A DNA stretch of 64,000 nucleotides from Paramyrothecium sp. XJ0827. Its lineage: Eukaryota; Ascomycota; Sordariomycetes; Hypocreales; Stachybotryaceae. Position 1 is the first letter of the stretch, and every line of letters starts with the position of its first letter. The notes beneath the pieces were generated by a model, which did no database searches, had not been told where the DNA came from, and saw nothing but the letters and a program-made list of their open reading frames with translations. A program made the position numbers and the translations under genes. Below are positions 1 through 12,544 of the stretch, piece by piece. Location: assembly GCA_020881915.1 (NCBI GenBank), contig JAJFPB010000002.1, forward strand, positions 1,054,001-1,118,000, given 5' to 3'.

Positions 1-3000
1 GCGTAACAAAACTACTAATGCTGTCGTAAACCTTCTCTTCTTGAAAGCCTAAGCCGTTTCTGATGACATTAATATCAATGTAGTGACAAAAAATGAACGT
101 GTTGAAAGACGTCTTGATAGGTGATACTGGACTGTGTGTTGGGACGAATTCCCTAGGGACAAAAAAGTGTTGCGTGTATGACGCATCTCCCAGTGCTTTG
201 CACACGACAGAGCACACCCATGACTCTTTACTCAAGAATATAAGGCTCCTTTGATCGCTGCAAAACCCCAGAAATTGGCGAAAGACGCCATTAAATCCGA
301 AAGCTAGTGATTGAAGCGGAATTTCCGTTGCTCGCAAAGGGTTTGGAAGTTGGAAAATATGTGGCGTATGCAAACTTTTGAAACCACGGCGTCGTTGACG
401 TTCGATGACAAGGTAAAAAGTTGACGAGCTGATGCTGGCTGAAACAATGCTAGTCTCATCGTAATCCTCATTGTCTTCGTAATTGAGAATTAATGTACCC
501 AGATTAGATACCTCGGGGAAGCACGACACACGGTAGAATGTTATGGTGTTATTCCGAATCAGTGCAAGTTGGTCCTCGTCGTCTAGTGTCAACAAAGTCC
601 ATTTCCAAGTAAGAGATGAATCTTTCCATGTACTTGAGTCTATCTTTCCAACCTCAAGGCCGTCAGTGGTTCTGTAGACGTAGTGTGCCCTCAATGTTGA
701 GACAAGAAGAAATTCTCCTGACGTGACGAACAAAAGTTGTCGAAGGCATGGATGGCGAACCTGAAATATGATTCTGTTTGCGGCGATTGACATAGGGCCA
801 GTGTGACAGTCCCATACTTGGATGTTGTAAAACAGGTCGGCGGAAGCAATGAAATTACGACAGGTCGCGATGTGCGTCACAGTGTCTTGATGCGTGTACA
901 GTTCAGAGGTAATCTTTCCGTTCGTACCATCCAGAGCAGCCACTGTGCCATCGCGCTTTCCCACAAGCACGGCATCAACGTCTGGATGAGAGGCAACGGC
1001 GGCAATTTGAGACCCCCTGAACACCTTATATTGGTCACCTGAAGCGACTGCCTTCCCTGCTGAGGTTGAGGAATCTGGGACCTCCATGGCCGAACGACGA
1101 GTCAACCTTGACGGAGACCAGATTTTCATTTCGTGGTTGGTGAAGTCTAGTAAGCTCCGGCTATCCGAAGTAAACTCCAAGACCCGAAATGTATTATTCG
1201 GTGTGGTTATGCGGAACAGTTGGGTCAAACTCTCGAAATCCCAGACGCATAAAAGCCCCAACGAATCGACTGTGGCAAAGCTCTGCCCATCCGGTGAAGA
1301 TGTAACGGAGTTGAATATAGCATGTTTTTCAGGTACCCGGCTATTGATCAGAACGCCAGTCCATGAGTCAAATAAAGACAGATGTGATTCCTGGTAAGCA
1401 ACCAGTAACAGACTTATGTTTGGGTTTGGGTTGAAGATTAATTGCTCCGGGCACCCAGTTTGGTCGTCGACTGCCCATCCAAGAAACGCTCCGCTGTGCA
1501 AATCATGTAAACATACCGGGCCATTGCGATACGCCAGCGCTAGAATTTCTTGGTCTGGTGAGAGAGATGCTGTCGATGGCGCTCTTTTGAGAGAAGTCTT
1601 GGATATGTCATCAGTCTCCGGGGGTTGGTACACAAATTTCTGTTCCTCAAAAGGGGTCCCCGCTTCGAGGTCATATTTCAGACCAACTCCGTGTTCCGTA
1701 ATTCCAAGGAGATATTCAGGGGACGACGTTAGCAGCCTCAGCGGCCGCCCTACCCTGGTCTTCCATAACATATTGCCCCGAAGATCCCAGAAAGTTAGAT
1801 ACTTTCTGCTACTGACAGCCAAGTTCTTGTTTTCATCAGTAAGATGAAGGCGATGTATGTGATCTTTCGTGCGGATCACCGTTTTGAGCTCTAAGGTCTG
1901 GTCATCGTAGAGATACACATCCCCGCAAACAAAGCCAACAGCAATGGTGTGTTCCCTGCAGCTGACTGTTTCCACTTCTTCTTCGCCAAATCCAAGAGTT
2001 GCATGACAGTCGTCCCATCTCTGATGAGTTGATCCCAGGAGTTCGAGCCCATGATGTGTATGACGATACTGTCGATAGATGGCACTATCTGTTGGACAAA
2101 GAGGCGGTATCAGAAAGTGAATGGATCGCGGGCTTGTTGTAAGTGGGATTCCAAACCTCCTTGCTAGTCTGTCAAGATCGGTAGCCCAGCCCTTGACAAA
2201 GGCCAAAACATCTTTGGTCGGAGAACCACGCGCCGTAACTTGACTGAGGTATGCTTTTAGATCTCTGGCGGCACGAATCAATGGGTATATGCTCCCGTAC
2301 TCAACGAGTCTTTCAATCCAAGTCAACACGGTGGTGGACAAAAATTTTGTGAGTTGTGGGAGCAAGTTATCACTTTCCAAGGGGGCGTTAGAAACGTGCT
2401 CCGAGAAATACATAATAGCGTAGTTAGAAAGCATTGATAACTTCCTCGACTGGTGGTTCTGGCCCAGCAAACGTGGATGTTTTGGTGGTTGCATGGCCGG
2501 CTCAGTCAAAACGCCCAAGCACACATTTGCCAAGCACTCATGAGCTCCTGGAAAGGACAGGCGAAACTCATCCGCATCCTCGGAGAATAGAAAGTCTCGA
2601 GCTGTAGTGTGAACCAGACGCACAAGCTCTCGTTTACCCTCGATCACTACCAAGTGCCCACAAAGACCCTCGATTGCCTCCTTCGGATTGGTTAGATGTG
2701 TTTTGGCATCCAATTCGATTGCCTGAGACAGCTCGCATAGCGTAAGGGGGCGAGATGACAAAGTCACCCAGCGCAGCACTACTTTTATAACATGTTTCTC
2801 TCGCTTGTTCTGCTTCATTTCTTTGGCGATTCTCTCGTAGAAAGGTACCATGCCTTCCGGGATTTCTCGGAGAACTTCTTGAATGGATTCATAGCCGTAT
2901 ACTCGTTCGAGTTCGTCCAGAACAAGCTTTACCCACAAGAAGGAAGCTCTTGACTTCCTGAGGATGTCTTTTGCGAGTTCTCCCCTCTCATCCGGGGTGC

Positions 3001-5067
3001 AGGCTGCCAAATTGTCGATACGACGGCCAACATATAGCCCAATATCAGCCATTGTGTTCAACGCTGGTATATCCAGTCTGAACAGTGTTGAGAAGTCGGC
3101 TGCACGACATAATTTGGATAAATCTGGAAGTGTTCGGCTTGTAATAAAAATTCTTAGAGGAAATTTTAGCCTTGAGCGACTCAGGAATGAAAAAAGCTGT
3201 GAATATGCTATGCACTCGTCCAAAGCATCCACGATCCAGAACTGGGATGCCAGAAGCGGTATCTACAAGGTTGTTAGTGAAATTCCTTAACATGTTCTTC
3301 TTGTAGAGCGCGTGGAGTGCAAGAACTACCTGATTTGCCACAGTAATATAAGGATTCGAGTACTAACCTGCCATATGCATGCTTGGAATAATCGTGACCA
3401 GATAGCTTGCGGGTCATCCAAATCAACCCTAGGCCCATTCATACAGATCTTGACTAAAGCCTGACGTATATCTGCATTTGAATTTGCCATTTGAAGTGCA
3501 ATAGATCGTAGAAATCCAGAAATTGTTTCGGAAGTCTGCTCTCCAAGTTGGAAAAAATGCACAGCATGCGGTAAACCAAATTCTCGAAGCTGTGATGCGA
3601 CATGCGCGGCAAGGACGGTCTTACCAACACCAGGACTGGCTGTGACCCAGTACAATGCTGGCTTGTACATTTGGTCCTCTTCTTGGATTTGCGTAGAGTC
3701 TCTCCACAAAGAAAAGTCCTCACAGTGGTCAATCCATTGACATGTACCCTCTAACTGATCATGATGTTTGTTCAAAGGCTCTGTTATGGCCAAAAATGAT
3801 CTTATGAGCTGCATGTTCGCCACTAAATCCGTTTGTTCTTGCAATAGTACTGACTATTTTTTAGCAAATTTCACGCGAATCTTGCATACTTGAAGATGGA
3901 ATACCTTTTGTGAGCAATTGTTGAACTGCGGTTGCTAGGGAATTCTTCAACGTTAAGTAGTTGTAGTCCCCAGGATTTGAAAACTTGCACATGTTGCCAT
4001 GATTCGCATTCAGGTAGTTGACTCGCTCATTCTTGAACCCTGGACTAGATGAGCATATATCCTAGTGGATGTAGCGTTGTTGTGTGAAATACCCAAAACC
4101 GCGGAGGACTTGTCCACAATTATCGTGGAAGAGACACCCACTTTGGTCTGTAAAGTCTCGTAGAAAGAATGAATGAGAAGTTTATCCGAAATTCTTCTGA
4201 AGTCTTCGTTGATTATTTGCGTTGCTTTAGAGCCTCTCGCCAGATCATCAACATAATCTCGAGATGAAGAGAAGCCCACGATTCCTGAAACCTTCAAGAC
4301 CAAATTCAAGATTTTGGCATAATCAGAACCTTGGTGAGGAGTAGCCAGGAAACATGTGCAGCGTATTCGATCAAATATTTCGTTGTCGGTGTCTTTGTGA
4401 GCTAGAACACAGGCCTACCATGTTCTCTTGTCAGTGCACCGCAAAACACAAACGAAGTAGCCCAATTGCTGAGATAACTTACTTTCTTTATGACAAGACC
4501 ACCCATGGAATGGCCTACAAACATGATAGGAGCCTGGCTGTACGTTAGCTTCTATCCTCATTCCTTTGTCTATGACACAGCGGAGACCTTCGGATTCCGC
4601 CTTAACGAGGGGGAAGACCTGATTTCCTCGTAAAGAGCTTGACCAAAATCATTTATGCCAAGGATGCTTGGCTCCGAGTCTTTCCAATTACTATCATAGC
4701 CAAAGCTGTGAATGCTGGCATTGCGGAACTCGATTTCGGCTGGAATCCAGTGCTGTGGCCAAAACAGTTGACGGTCATTTCCCTTCTGCCAAGTCTTGAC
4801 AGACCCGCCACGTAAGCCGTGAACAAAAATTATCTCTATGAGAGGTTCTGGGGACGCAAAAAGTAGTCTAAGGCCCAGCGGCCCTTTGATGTCTTGCTGG
4901 CTCGCGACTTTCTCGCCCTGAGCGTGCTTGAAACCAAACCGGCGCTGGAGAAAAGAAGCACGCCTTTGTGTTTCCACATCGTCTTCCACGTCCTTTATTT
5001 TAGGCCGCGAGTCCTTGTCAGCCAAAATAGTACCCACTGTCAGGCTTTGATGCCAATTTGGCGACAT
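1..5067 (-). CDS. NLR-type protein: alpha/beta hydrolase - NACHT - WD40 (C-terminus beyond window)
   Basis: The exons, read on the minus strand, are 5067-4588, 4533-4483, 4414-4093, 4039-3905, 3837-3368 and 3262 to beyond base 1. The last exon stays open for over 1080 codons. Exons 1-4 encode a serine-hydrolase domain of the kind found at the N-terminus of fungal NLRs: IIFVHGLRGGSVKTW, then the nucleophile elbow GHSMGG (about residues 166-171), ATPHQGSDYA and SFYETLQTK. Exon 5 has the P-loop ASPGVGKT (about residues 396-403). Exon 6 opens with the Walker B stretch FWIVDALDEC, and WD40-like blades fill roughly 2100-1 (for example SSPDGQSFATVDSLG then CVWDF near 1290). Proteins of this build are linked in fungi to self/non-self recognition and programmed cell death; that role is inferred. 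The first in-frame ATG is at 5067. The 22 open codons before it lack an ATG, so an upstream exon is possible. Confidence 0.88.
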
Positions 5068-5474
5068 GTGGAACGAAAGGCCCAGAATCCTTCGCAATCT
5101 ATCAAAGCGCCAGAGCGAGGTCCAACGGTACAATTCAGAGCTTGATCCCTTTTTGTGTAAAGAGCATGCACGAAGGACCGTCGACTTGATTTGTTAACTT
5201 ACTAGGGCACGGAAACTTGATGCTCTAAGCCTAGCCCTCAGAGCTGGCTGCCTATTTTACCCCTCAATTAATGGCACGGTATGGCAAGGCAGTTCGTGCA
5301 AATGCAACGACCAACGAGCCAACCAGAAAAGTAGATTAGCCGCCGGAGTAATCCACATTTGAGTACACCCTTTGGCAAAACATCAGTTCGTCATCCAACA
5401 AGAAAGAGAAGAAAATGACGCTCAAATATTCCTCAGGCTACCTAAATCCAAATTCCCAGTTGTTCCCGTCCATA
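5068..5474. promoter_or_regulatory. Divergent intergenic promoter region
   Basis: This 407-bp gap separates the NLR gene (minus) from the ketosamine-kinase-like gene (plus) and must hold both 5' regions. No clear TATA box or repeat stands out. Confidence 0.4.
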
Positions 5475-6760
5475 ATGACATGTCCATCCATCGATCCGGC
5501 TGTGCTGGAGGGTGAGGCTCCTCGTACGATTGCCTAGTTATTATTGACCTCTTCTAGTCTTGCCAGAAAACTCCAGGGTTGCCGCTGTAACTGAGCTTGC
5601 GCTGTCAAAATGGTCAGTCATTTACAAGGTTGAAGCAGATGTGGATGGAACAGGGCAACAGTATTTTCTCAAAGTGAGTTCAGAATTCTCGATACCAGGT
5701 CTCATTTTGATTTGTAATGAGGTTTTCCAAGGCCGAAACCACAAATATATGGCTTTAGGAGAGTATGAGAGCCAGAAAACTATGTCACAGCATATTCCCC
5801 GAAACGTTATTGTTCCTTTGGGACACGGAACACTCAAAAACGATATATCAAAATCATTCTTTCTGGCGCCTTTTTGTAGTTTCACAGATAAGGCACCTGA
5901 AGCTGAAGCTCTTATTCATTGTCTATCATTGTTGCACAAATCTGCCACTTCTCCAACAGGCAAGTTCGGATTTCATGTCACAACTTTCAATGGTTTGGCT
6001 CCTCTCAAGAATGACTGGTGTGATACTTGGGAAGAATGGTTCGCTCGACAACTGCGATCCGACATTGAGTGGGAGCAAAGCATCCGCGGGGTCGACCGAG
6101 AATTCAATACAGTTGCGGAACAATTCTTCGCGAAGGTTGTTCCTAGGCTATTGAGGCCACTTCAATCAGGAGGCCGAAACATAAGACCCGTCCTCGTCCA
6201 TGGAGATCTCTGGCATGGCAATGTTCACACAGATGCAAGAACGTTAGAAGTTTTGCTCTTTGACTCTTGTTGTTGTTATGCGCATAACGAACGTAAGTCA
6301 TCTCGAATTATCAATCATATGCCGTTTAAATGACCGAATATTTCAGTGGAACTGCATATGATGCGCGAACCACGTTATCAATTTTCAGACACACATGTCC
6401 AAATGTACCGCGAGATTGTAGGCGTATCAGAACCTGTGGATGATTTTGATGATCGGAATGCGCTCTATGCCATGTAAGTTAACGTCAGAGCTTGTAGGAA
6501 GAAGATAATAACAATGCAGGCGCGACAACATTATCAATGCCGGTCTCCATGAACACCGAGCCTACCTTCGCCAGCAGTAAGTCTTGGTCCACGAAATTGC
6601 AAGATAAAAGTATATTAGAAACAGGCAGCTAAGACCAGAATGACACAGAGTAAAAGAGGAGATGCAGCGCCTTCTTGAGAAACACCCGCTCGGCTTTGAG
6701 GGGTTCGTTGAAAGGCCCGTTGCTGAACATAATAACCCTGGCAAGAATATCGTAGGATAA
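5475..6760 (+). CDS. Fructosamine/ketosamine-3-kinase family protein
   Basis: There are five exons: 5475-5511, 5558-6292, 6347-6473, 6520-6576 and 6649-6760, giving 355 residues. The start ATG at 5475 yields MTCPSIDPAVLEVLPENSR, which matches the usual beginning of fungal fructosamine-kinase-like proteins. The aminoglycoside-phosphotransferase-like fold shows the catalytic loop VLVHGDLWHGN (HGDLWHGN about residues 226-233), followed by LFDSCCCYAHNE in the metal-binding position, and a C-terminal helix with GFEGFVERPV. Enzymes of this family phosphorylate ketosamines on glycated proteins or small amines so that the sugar is lost. The fungal branch is poorly characterised, so the substrate is unknown. 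The protein should be cytosolic, as no signal peptide or membrane segment is seen. The first exon encodes only 12 full codons. Confidence 0.85.
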
Positions 6761-7305
6761 TTCTGCCCCAAGCCTGAGAATCTCTAAGAGGGTCTCATAA
6801 GTCGGAAGCCTCTGTTACCGAAGCTTGAAAGCAAGCACAGAAAAGCACATACCATGCGATTGAACCAATGAAAATATGGTTGTGTCTTTTGTTTTTCTTT
6901 CAAAAAACACTTCCTATGGTCGCGCATAAATTAATGTTGGTGACAATTCATTTTCAAGCCAAGTAGTTGTTCATTCTCCCCCAGCTCCCCACGAATTGGA
7001 GTTGGCAAGGCATGATTCTTAAATGTGACATAAATGTACGAAGATCAGATTCGCAACTTTCCAACCAGGTTGTGGAAATTGCCGTTCGGGCAACTTCAGA
7101 GCATGTTCCCTGGCTGGACACTAGAAGTCAAGTCCAAAGATTCCTGGGTGTGGTGGCCGATTGTGGCCACCAACAATTTGTGTCTTCCTGCTTACGTAAG
7201 TCTAGATTGTGGAATACTTTAGTCCTTGTTAAGCCTGTGGTCCCCCACGGCCCACACCTAACCACCACATCATCCGCGACTTCACCTCATTACAGAGCCA
7301 AGGAG
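6761..7305. other. Intergenic, no gene seen
   Basis: This gap lies between two plus-strand genes. The frame used by the next gene is open back to about 6967, but it has no ATG before 7306 and no recognisable domain. It is taken as 5' untranslated or promoter sequence. Confidence 0.4.
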
Positions 7306-9539
7306 ATGACTTGTACCTACACTTGTTTCATTTGCGGTGTTGGCATCCTAAGCAGACCACAATCAGAAGCACAAAGATGGATGCGCGAATATCGAATAGG
7401 TGAGCTACATGCCTTCCTTGAATCACACGTTCTTACACACCTAGTTTATCGGAATGGCACGGGCGCCCATGTCACCGGTGTCGGTTGCTTTGACGGTGGA
7501 GCATCGTGGAGAGCACCCAGAGATCCGTTGCTGCGGTGGGATGCTGTAACGATAGCTAAAGACCAGCTAGAGGTCCCCGTGATGCGGCAGTCACCCGCTG
7601 GTGGACTTCATGGCTTTGTTCTCCACGATGCCTGCTGGAATATTTTACGAAAGGCTAGTGAGCCAATCGATTTCTCCCTGGACCGCATGCTGTGCGTCTG
7701 CGAGTCGCTCCCATTTCCTATTTGGCATAACGGAATGGACTGGGGTCACGGCTATGGCGGTCTCTTCAAGCTTGATGTTGACGGCAATTATCCATGGCTG
7801 GAACGTTTTAACATTCCTTCTATGCGAACAATTCTCGACGCTGGAGCTTGGAGCGATCCATTTGACGGAACAGAAGTCTATGCCATGTTATCAACGACAT
7901 TGTCACATTCTCCAGAAGTACCAACACTGCTGGACAGTCATACTGACCACTTCTCTCGACTTCCCTGGGAGCTTCGAGAGATGATCGCTATAGCACTGCA
8001 GACACGGGACGCCCTGAGCTTGCGCCTAGCGTCTCGGTCATTTCAACCACTTTTGTCTAGTTTTGCCTTTTGGTCGTCTCGTTTCCAACCTGATGGTGAG
8101 AGAGGCTTTGTTTTCGAGTTGAGAGATGCGAAGTCAAACAAGGGTGTCGGTGATCTATTGCATCTCCATAGCCTTTCCAAAAGATCCACTGCAACATCGG
8201 GGCTCCTAAATCGAGCTCGCGTGTGGAAGCTAGCTCGAAGCTTGGTCCCCATTATTCAGCCGTCTTTGTTTTATGGCTTTTCCAATCAACAATTGCATAT
8301 GCTTGATATGGAACATTGGGTTCGCCTGGCCGGGGAAGAGCAATCGCCAACGGCTTCAGACGAATGGAAGGCGTTCGAAAGTGGCTGCCGCCCGAACACA
8401 ACTATAGAGCTCAAGGTTCCGCGCAGGCTTCTGGAGTTAGGAATATCGGTGATTAATGGAGATGTTTGGGATTATATAACAGGCATTCGGCTTGTTGATC
8501 GAGACGGGCATGAACAAATCGTTGGTCGCCAATTCAACAAGAATGAAATGAAATGCAATTTAAAAGCATTGTATGGCTTCCGAGTGGCAATGGGCCCAGG
8601 GGGAGTGAGGGCCCTCCAAGTCGTTGGCCAAGAGCAACGCGGCAGGTGGACAGGGCGCACTGATGGAGTGCCAAAGTCTGAGCGCCTTGCGATGGACGCC
8701 CCAGTGGAAAGCATCCGTGTCACATTCGATGTAAGCGAAACCGATTGTCTGGCAAGTTTTCGCCCTAACAACATCACAGGGTTATAAGATTACAGGTCTC
8801 GCTATCTGGAACGGCCGATTCAGCGAGAGTCGGGTCTCAGCATCGCCTGCAGATAGAAACCTACGCCATACAGCACTGTGGTATCCCGATATACCACCAG
8901 CCAGCCTGTTTTTGAATGAAGACGGTTTTACCGGCCAGAACCCTCTATCTGCAGGCTATCAACCTTTATCTTGGATCCATTTCGGGAGCCCGGCAGGCAA
9001 CAGTCTGAAATGTGTCCGAGGCATCCTGGCTCAAATTTCACACAGTATACACGGTTTGCAATTCATTTATGATGAGAAACACGGAAGCCGTTACTCTGAT
9101 AAGCTCGGTCGCTGCGCAGAGACATCACTACCAAACAAATTAGTCTTTCCGATAGATGGTCCTGGGGGCGAGCGAATCGACTCTGTACATGTTGGCATAC
9201 GCCATTACCGAGAGGATACAGCCCCTGGTTTCCTTCAGCACGGAGTTTTGGAATGTATCAAGGTATTGTCTTCGCTCTTATGTGTTGTATGCGTACTTTG
9301 TAGATTCTAATGTCGTGTCAAACAGATAACCACCGATTGCGGTAGATCTACTTTGGTTGGTAATCCAGCAGATGACATTGAAATGCGGCTTCTTTGCATT
9401 TATCCCGGAACGATAATAACTGGCTTTTATGGGCATTATGTAAGTTTAATGACATTTGCTCTTTAGCGCACACTAACAGTGGCAGAATCCTGAACATGGC
9501 TTGGTGAGCCTAGGTGTCATCTCAGAATGGATCAGTTGA
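7306..9539 (+). CDS. F-box protein with DUF7600-like C-terminal region
   Basis: Four exons, 7306-8730, 8780-9262, 9326-9439 and 9486-9539, give 691 residues. The chosen ATG at 7306 starts MTCTYTCFICGVGILS, a short Cys-containing opening usual for this fungal group. The F-box, HFSRLPWELREMIAIAL followed by the LRLASRSFQPL helix, lies around residues 213-255. The long C-terminal region, with VWKLARSLVPII, the WDYITGIRLV segment and GLAIWNGRF, resembles the DUF7600 domain that follows the F-box in many Pezizomycotina proteins. F-box proteins recruit substrates to SCF ubiquitin ligases; the target here cannot be named. Removing the first intron (8731-8779) joins VTFD to GYKITGLAIW and bypasses a stop inside the intron, which supports the model. 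Confidence 0.82.
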
Positions 9540-10458
9540 GATCATTATTTCATCTCCATGATCCGAAGCTTCTTAGCTGTCACACGGTGTATGATCTGCG
9601 TCCCTGGCCGTTTACAAATGTGAAAATGAACAACTGTAGTATCATCAGGTATTCCCAGAAAATCCAGTGCACATGCTACGAGCATATACTGATCGTTTTG
9701 GGGGCCAGCACGCTGACGCATACGAAGACCAAAAGATGGTATGTTCGTTGGTTGTGTCTCTCAAACACGGCGGGGCCGATTCGGACAGCGGTAAGCCTAG
9801 CCCCATGACTGGTCCGAACCGAACCAGGCCTCTAAGGGCCGAATTTCTGGTCACTGGGATGGACGGGTTTAAGTCCAAGTTGGCTCCTTGAACCAACATG
9901 CTTCAAAGAATGGGCGTTTATGAATCCTGAGGTTCCTACGGAGGCGCAACAGCCAATGGATATGACACACTGTCTCCTTCGCGGAGTTCGCCCGCGAATA
10001 ATGTATCCTAATTTTGGCAAGGGTGTAGCCGCCCGCGACTTGCAGGCTTTCCATCGTGCATTACGAGGCCGTTGTGCTGTCGTTGACAGAGAATGAGGCT
10101 TGCAAACACCCCCCCCCCAACCATGCGAAACCAGGCCATCACCGTCTACGCCCACGAAGGCGGCAAATCAGACAGATGGGCCTGTAGCGAGCCAAGCCAA
10201 CTGAAGTTTATTCTTGGTCCGTAGCTTTCTCAGTCGGTCATTCCGCTGCATGCAGTCACCATGATCTGGTTTGTTGGTAACTGGGATGCCAGTTCGGTTC
10301 CATCGTGTATGGCGAGATGCCTATAAGACTCGTTAAACCCCCAATGCTGACCCATAACTTTCAATCTTCTAGACACACTTTCGTGCTTATGTATAAATTC
10401 TTCAACCAAAACTCACTATTTCTGTACGGTTTATCGAAACACAAACCACTCTTCCAAA
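9540..10458. other. Intergenic region with a C10 run
   Basis: No gene is supported here. A run of 10 C lies at about 10109-10118. Short open frames on both strands overlap each other and have no domain-like content. Confidence 0.4.
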
Positions 10459-11089
10459 ATGCCTAAGCCCAGCGAAAGGCCACAAGCCCTTAATGTTTCG
10501 GAGTTCAAGAATGTAAGTGAAAGCCGACGCAAGTAAGCAAACCTGCCCACTAACACTATCACAGTACTTGAACATCCCGATTCTCCTGTGGTACTACAAG
10601 CAGATCAACAGGGCTGGTTCGCTGGAGTCAGATGTTGATGCATTCTATCTCAACTTCCTGAAGGAGGTCTTCACTTTGAGAGACAATTTTGGCGTTGAAC
10701 AAGAATCGCGTACATCGAAAGATCTGGGACTTTCACAGAGGACTGACTTCACAATTCGCTACATCAAAAATGGCGATCCAAAGAAGGTCATCCTCTGTGA
10801 AAACAAGAGAAGAGATGGAGAATCCCAATCCGCTATATGGGCCGAAGCTTTAGACCAAGTCGTTCGGTATGCCCGGTTAATCCGCACGGAAGAAGGCCAG
10901 AATCCCAATGAGACCTTGTACCTTACTGTGAACGTCGGGACTTATCTTCGTTTTTACGAGCTTCCCGGTCGGTCGACAGTACCAAAAGACTGGGCACCAG
11001 CAAGGGGCCGCTACTATGAGCTTGCCAACGATGAGGGTGAAGTTTGGGCACTATGGCTTCGAATCCGGGATATCGTCAAATCTCATTGA
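10459..11089 (+). CDS. Small hypothetical protein with a possible PD-(D/E)XK nuclease-like core
   Basis: Two exons, 10459-10512 and 10565-11089, give 192 residues. The start MPKPSERPQALNVSEFKN is spliced to YLNIPILLWYYKQINRAG through a 52-nt intron with GTAAGT and CAG. The body contains TDFTIRYIKNGD and then VILCENKRRDGESQ about a dozen residues later. That acidic residue followed by E-x-K in a hydrophobic strand is the layout of restriction-endonuclease-like folds. The next part, QVVRYARLIRTEEG with LYLTVNVGTYLRFYEL, also suits that fold. I do not recognise a named family. No signal peptide or membrane helix is seen. The nuclease idea is an inference from pattern only. Confidence 0.72.
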
Positions 11090-11575
11090 TGGTTGTTTTG
11101 ATGCGACAACTGTTACGTTTCACGTCGTCAGAGCAGTTGATGGAAGTGATTTCTTTCAAAATTTATTGGCGCATGTATCATTTGATTCTCAACCTCAACC
11201 TCAAAATCGATTTCTAGGAGTGAGTGTCCCTCATCCGGATTTGACTATGTGAAGTCTCTATCAAATTTAACCTGTAATTCATTCGAGGAAGTTGTACATT
11301 TGTAAACTTAGGGAAACGACGCCTACCTTGCGAAGACTTTTGCGGGGTGCACTAAGTGCTATCATTCCAGTACAAAATAATTGCCTGCGATTGACAGTAC
11401 TGGTTCGAGTTTAGCTGCTGATAAGGGGCTCGGAGTGGGTTGTCCTCATTAGTCCCATCCTGAATCCCCCCCTCATCTCCAACACAACCTGCCAAAAACC
11501 AACCAGGAGGCGCTTGCCCAGGATTGCGTGATAAACAGCAGTAAAAGAGCCTTTCTCAAGGAGGAACACGCAAAG
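11090..11575. other. Intergenic, no gene seen
   Basis: This is a 3' region followed by the promoter of the dihydroorotate-dehydrogenase-like gene. No repeat or clear motif is seen. Confidence 0.35.
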
Positions 11576-12544
11576 ATGCCGCCTCAGCTCCAGTTCCACC
11601 CACTACTCCTCAACTCAGCTTGTCCATGGGCCACCACAGCAGATGATCTCCGCCGCCTGCTTTTAAGCCCTTCAACCGGAGCCGTGACCACGCGCACCTC
11701 TCTCTTGCAGGGATTCAACCATGACCATGCAACACATCGATATCTCTTTTTCGATCCATCCACTGTGCGTCCGGCAGTCGGTACAGCGTCAGGTCCCGAG
11801 ACTCCTCCCGCATCAGCAAACAACGCCCTGGCTTCGGCCAGCCTCAACTGCCTTGGTTACAGCCCTATAACCTTGCAAGAATATTTGGAAATTCTGCAGC
11901 AGCTTGGCCATGAACTTAGAGAAGTAACCAAGACTATTATCATTAGCGTCACCGGTAGTGCCCAAGACGTACGTGGGTGCTACGACACCATCCTCCAGGC
12001 GGCACCGTCCATTCGTTTTCCGCTCGCCATGGAAATCAATCTCAGCTGTCCAAACATACCTGGCTCGCCACCACCCGCGTATGATGGATCTGCTTTAGCA
12101 AAGTATCTTGCCGCTCTGCCTGAGGTACCAGAGCTGCCGGTTGGAGTCAAAACCCCTCCTTACACATACCACGCTCAGTTCGCAACGCTCATAACAGAGC
12201 TTCGACCAGCCGCAGAGAAAATCAGCTTCATCACGGCCACAAACACGCTCGGGTCCTGCCTTATTTTGGACTCTGTGACGCAGCTTCCGGGCCAAGGAGT
12301 TGGCGGTATGGCTGGTCCACCATTACATCCTTTAGCTTTGGGCAATGTGGCGACGATCCGACGATTGCTCGACGAGGTCAACGAGCTCAGTCATATTCAA
12401 ATCATCGGCATAGGGGGGGTGAATGACGGAGCAGGCTACCGGAGGTTTAAGCAAGTTGGTGCCTTTGCTGTAGGAGTTGGCACAGCTCTTGGTAAACAGG
12501 GCGTCGCTGTGTTTGATGCAATCGTGAAAGACAACGAAAATTAG
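11576..12544 (+). CDS. Dihydroorotate dehydrogenase, class 1 (cytosolic type)
   Basis: This is a single exon of 322 residues; the ATG at 11576 sits in caaagATG. It is an FMN-binding TIM-barrel enzyme that oxidises dihydroorotate to orotate in pyrimidine synthesis. The diagnostic segment is MEINLSCPNIPG (residues 152-163): class 1 enzymes use the Cys of NLSCPN (here Cys158) as catalytic base, whereas mitochondrial class 2 uses Ser. Further barrel motifs are VGVKTPPYT with the FMN lysine (Lys192), ATNTLG (221-226) and the phosphate-binding IIGIGGVNDG (276-285). There is no N-terminal mitochondrial leader or membrane helix, in keeping with a soluble class 1 form. Filamentous ascomycetes normally have a class 2 enzyme too, so this may be a paralog with a different electron acceptor or substrate. 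Confidence 0.88.
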   Translation: MPPQLQFHPLLLNSACPWATTADDLRRLLLSPSTGAVTTRTSLLQGFNHDHATHRYLFFDPSTVRPAVGTASGPETPPASANNALASASLNCLGYSPITLQEYLEILQQLGHELREVTKTIIISVTGSAQDVRGCYDTILQAAPSIRFPLAMEINLSCPNIPGSPPPAYDGSALAKYLAALPEVPELPVGVKTPPYTYHAQFATLITELRPAAEKISFITATNTLGSCLILDSVTQLPGQGVGGMAGPPLHPLALGNVATIRRLLDEVNELSHIQIIGIGGVNDGAGYRRFKQVGAFAVGVGTALGKQGVAVFDAIVKDNEN

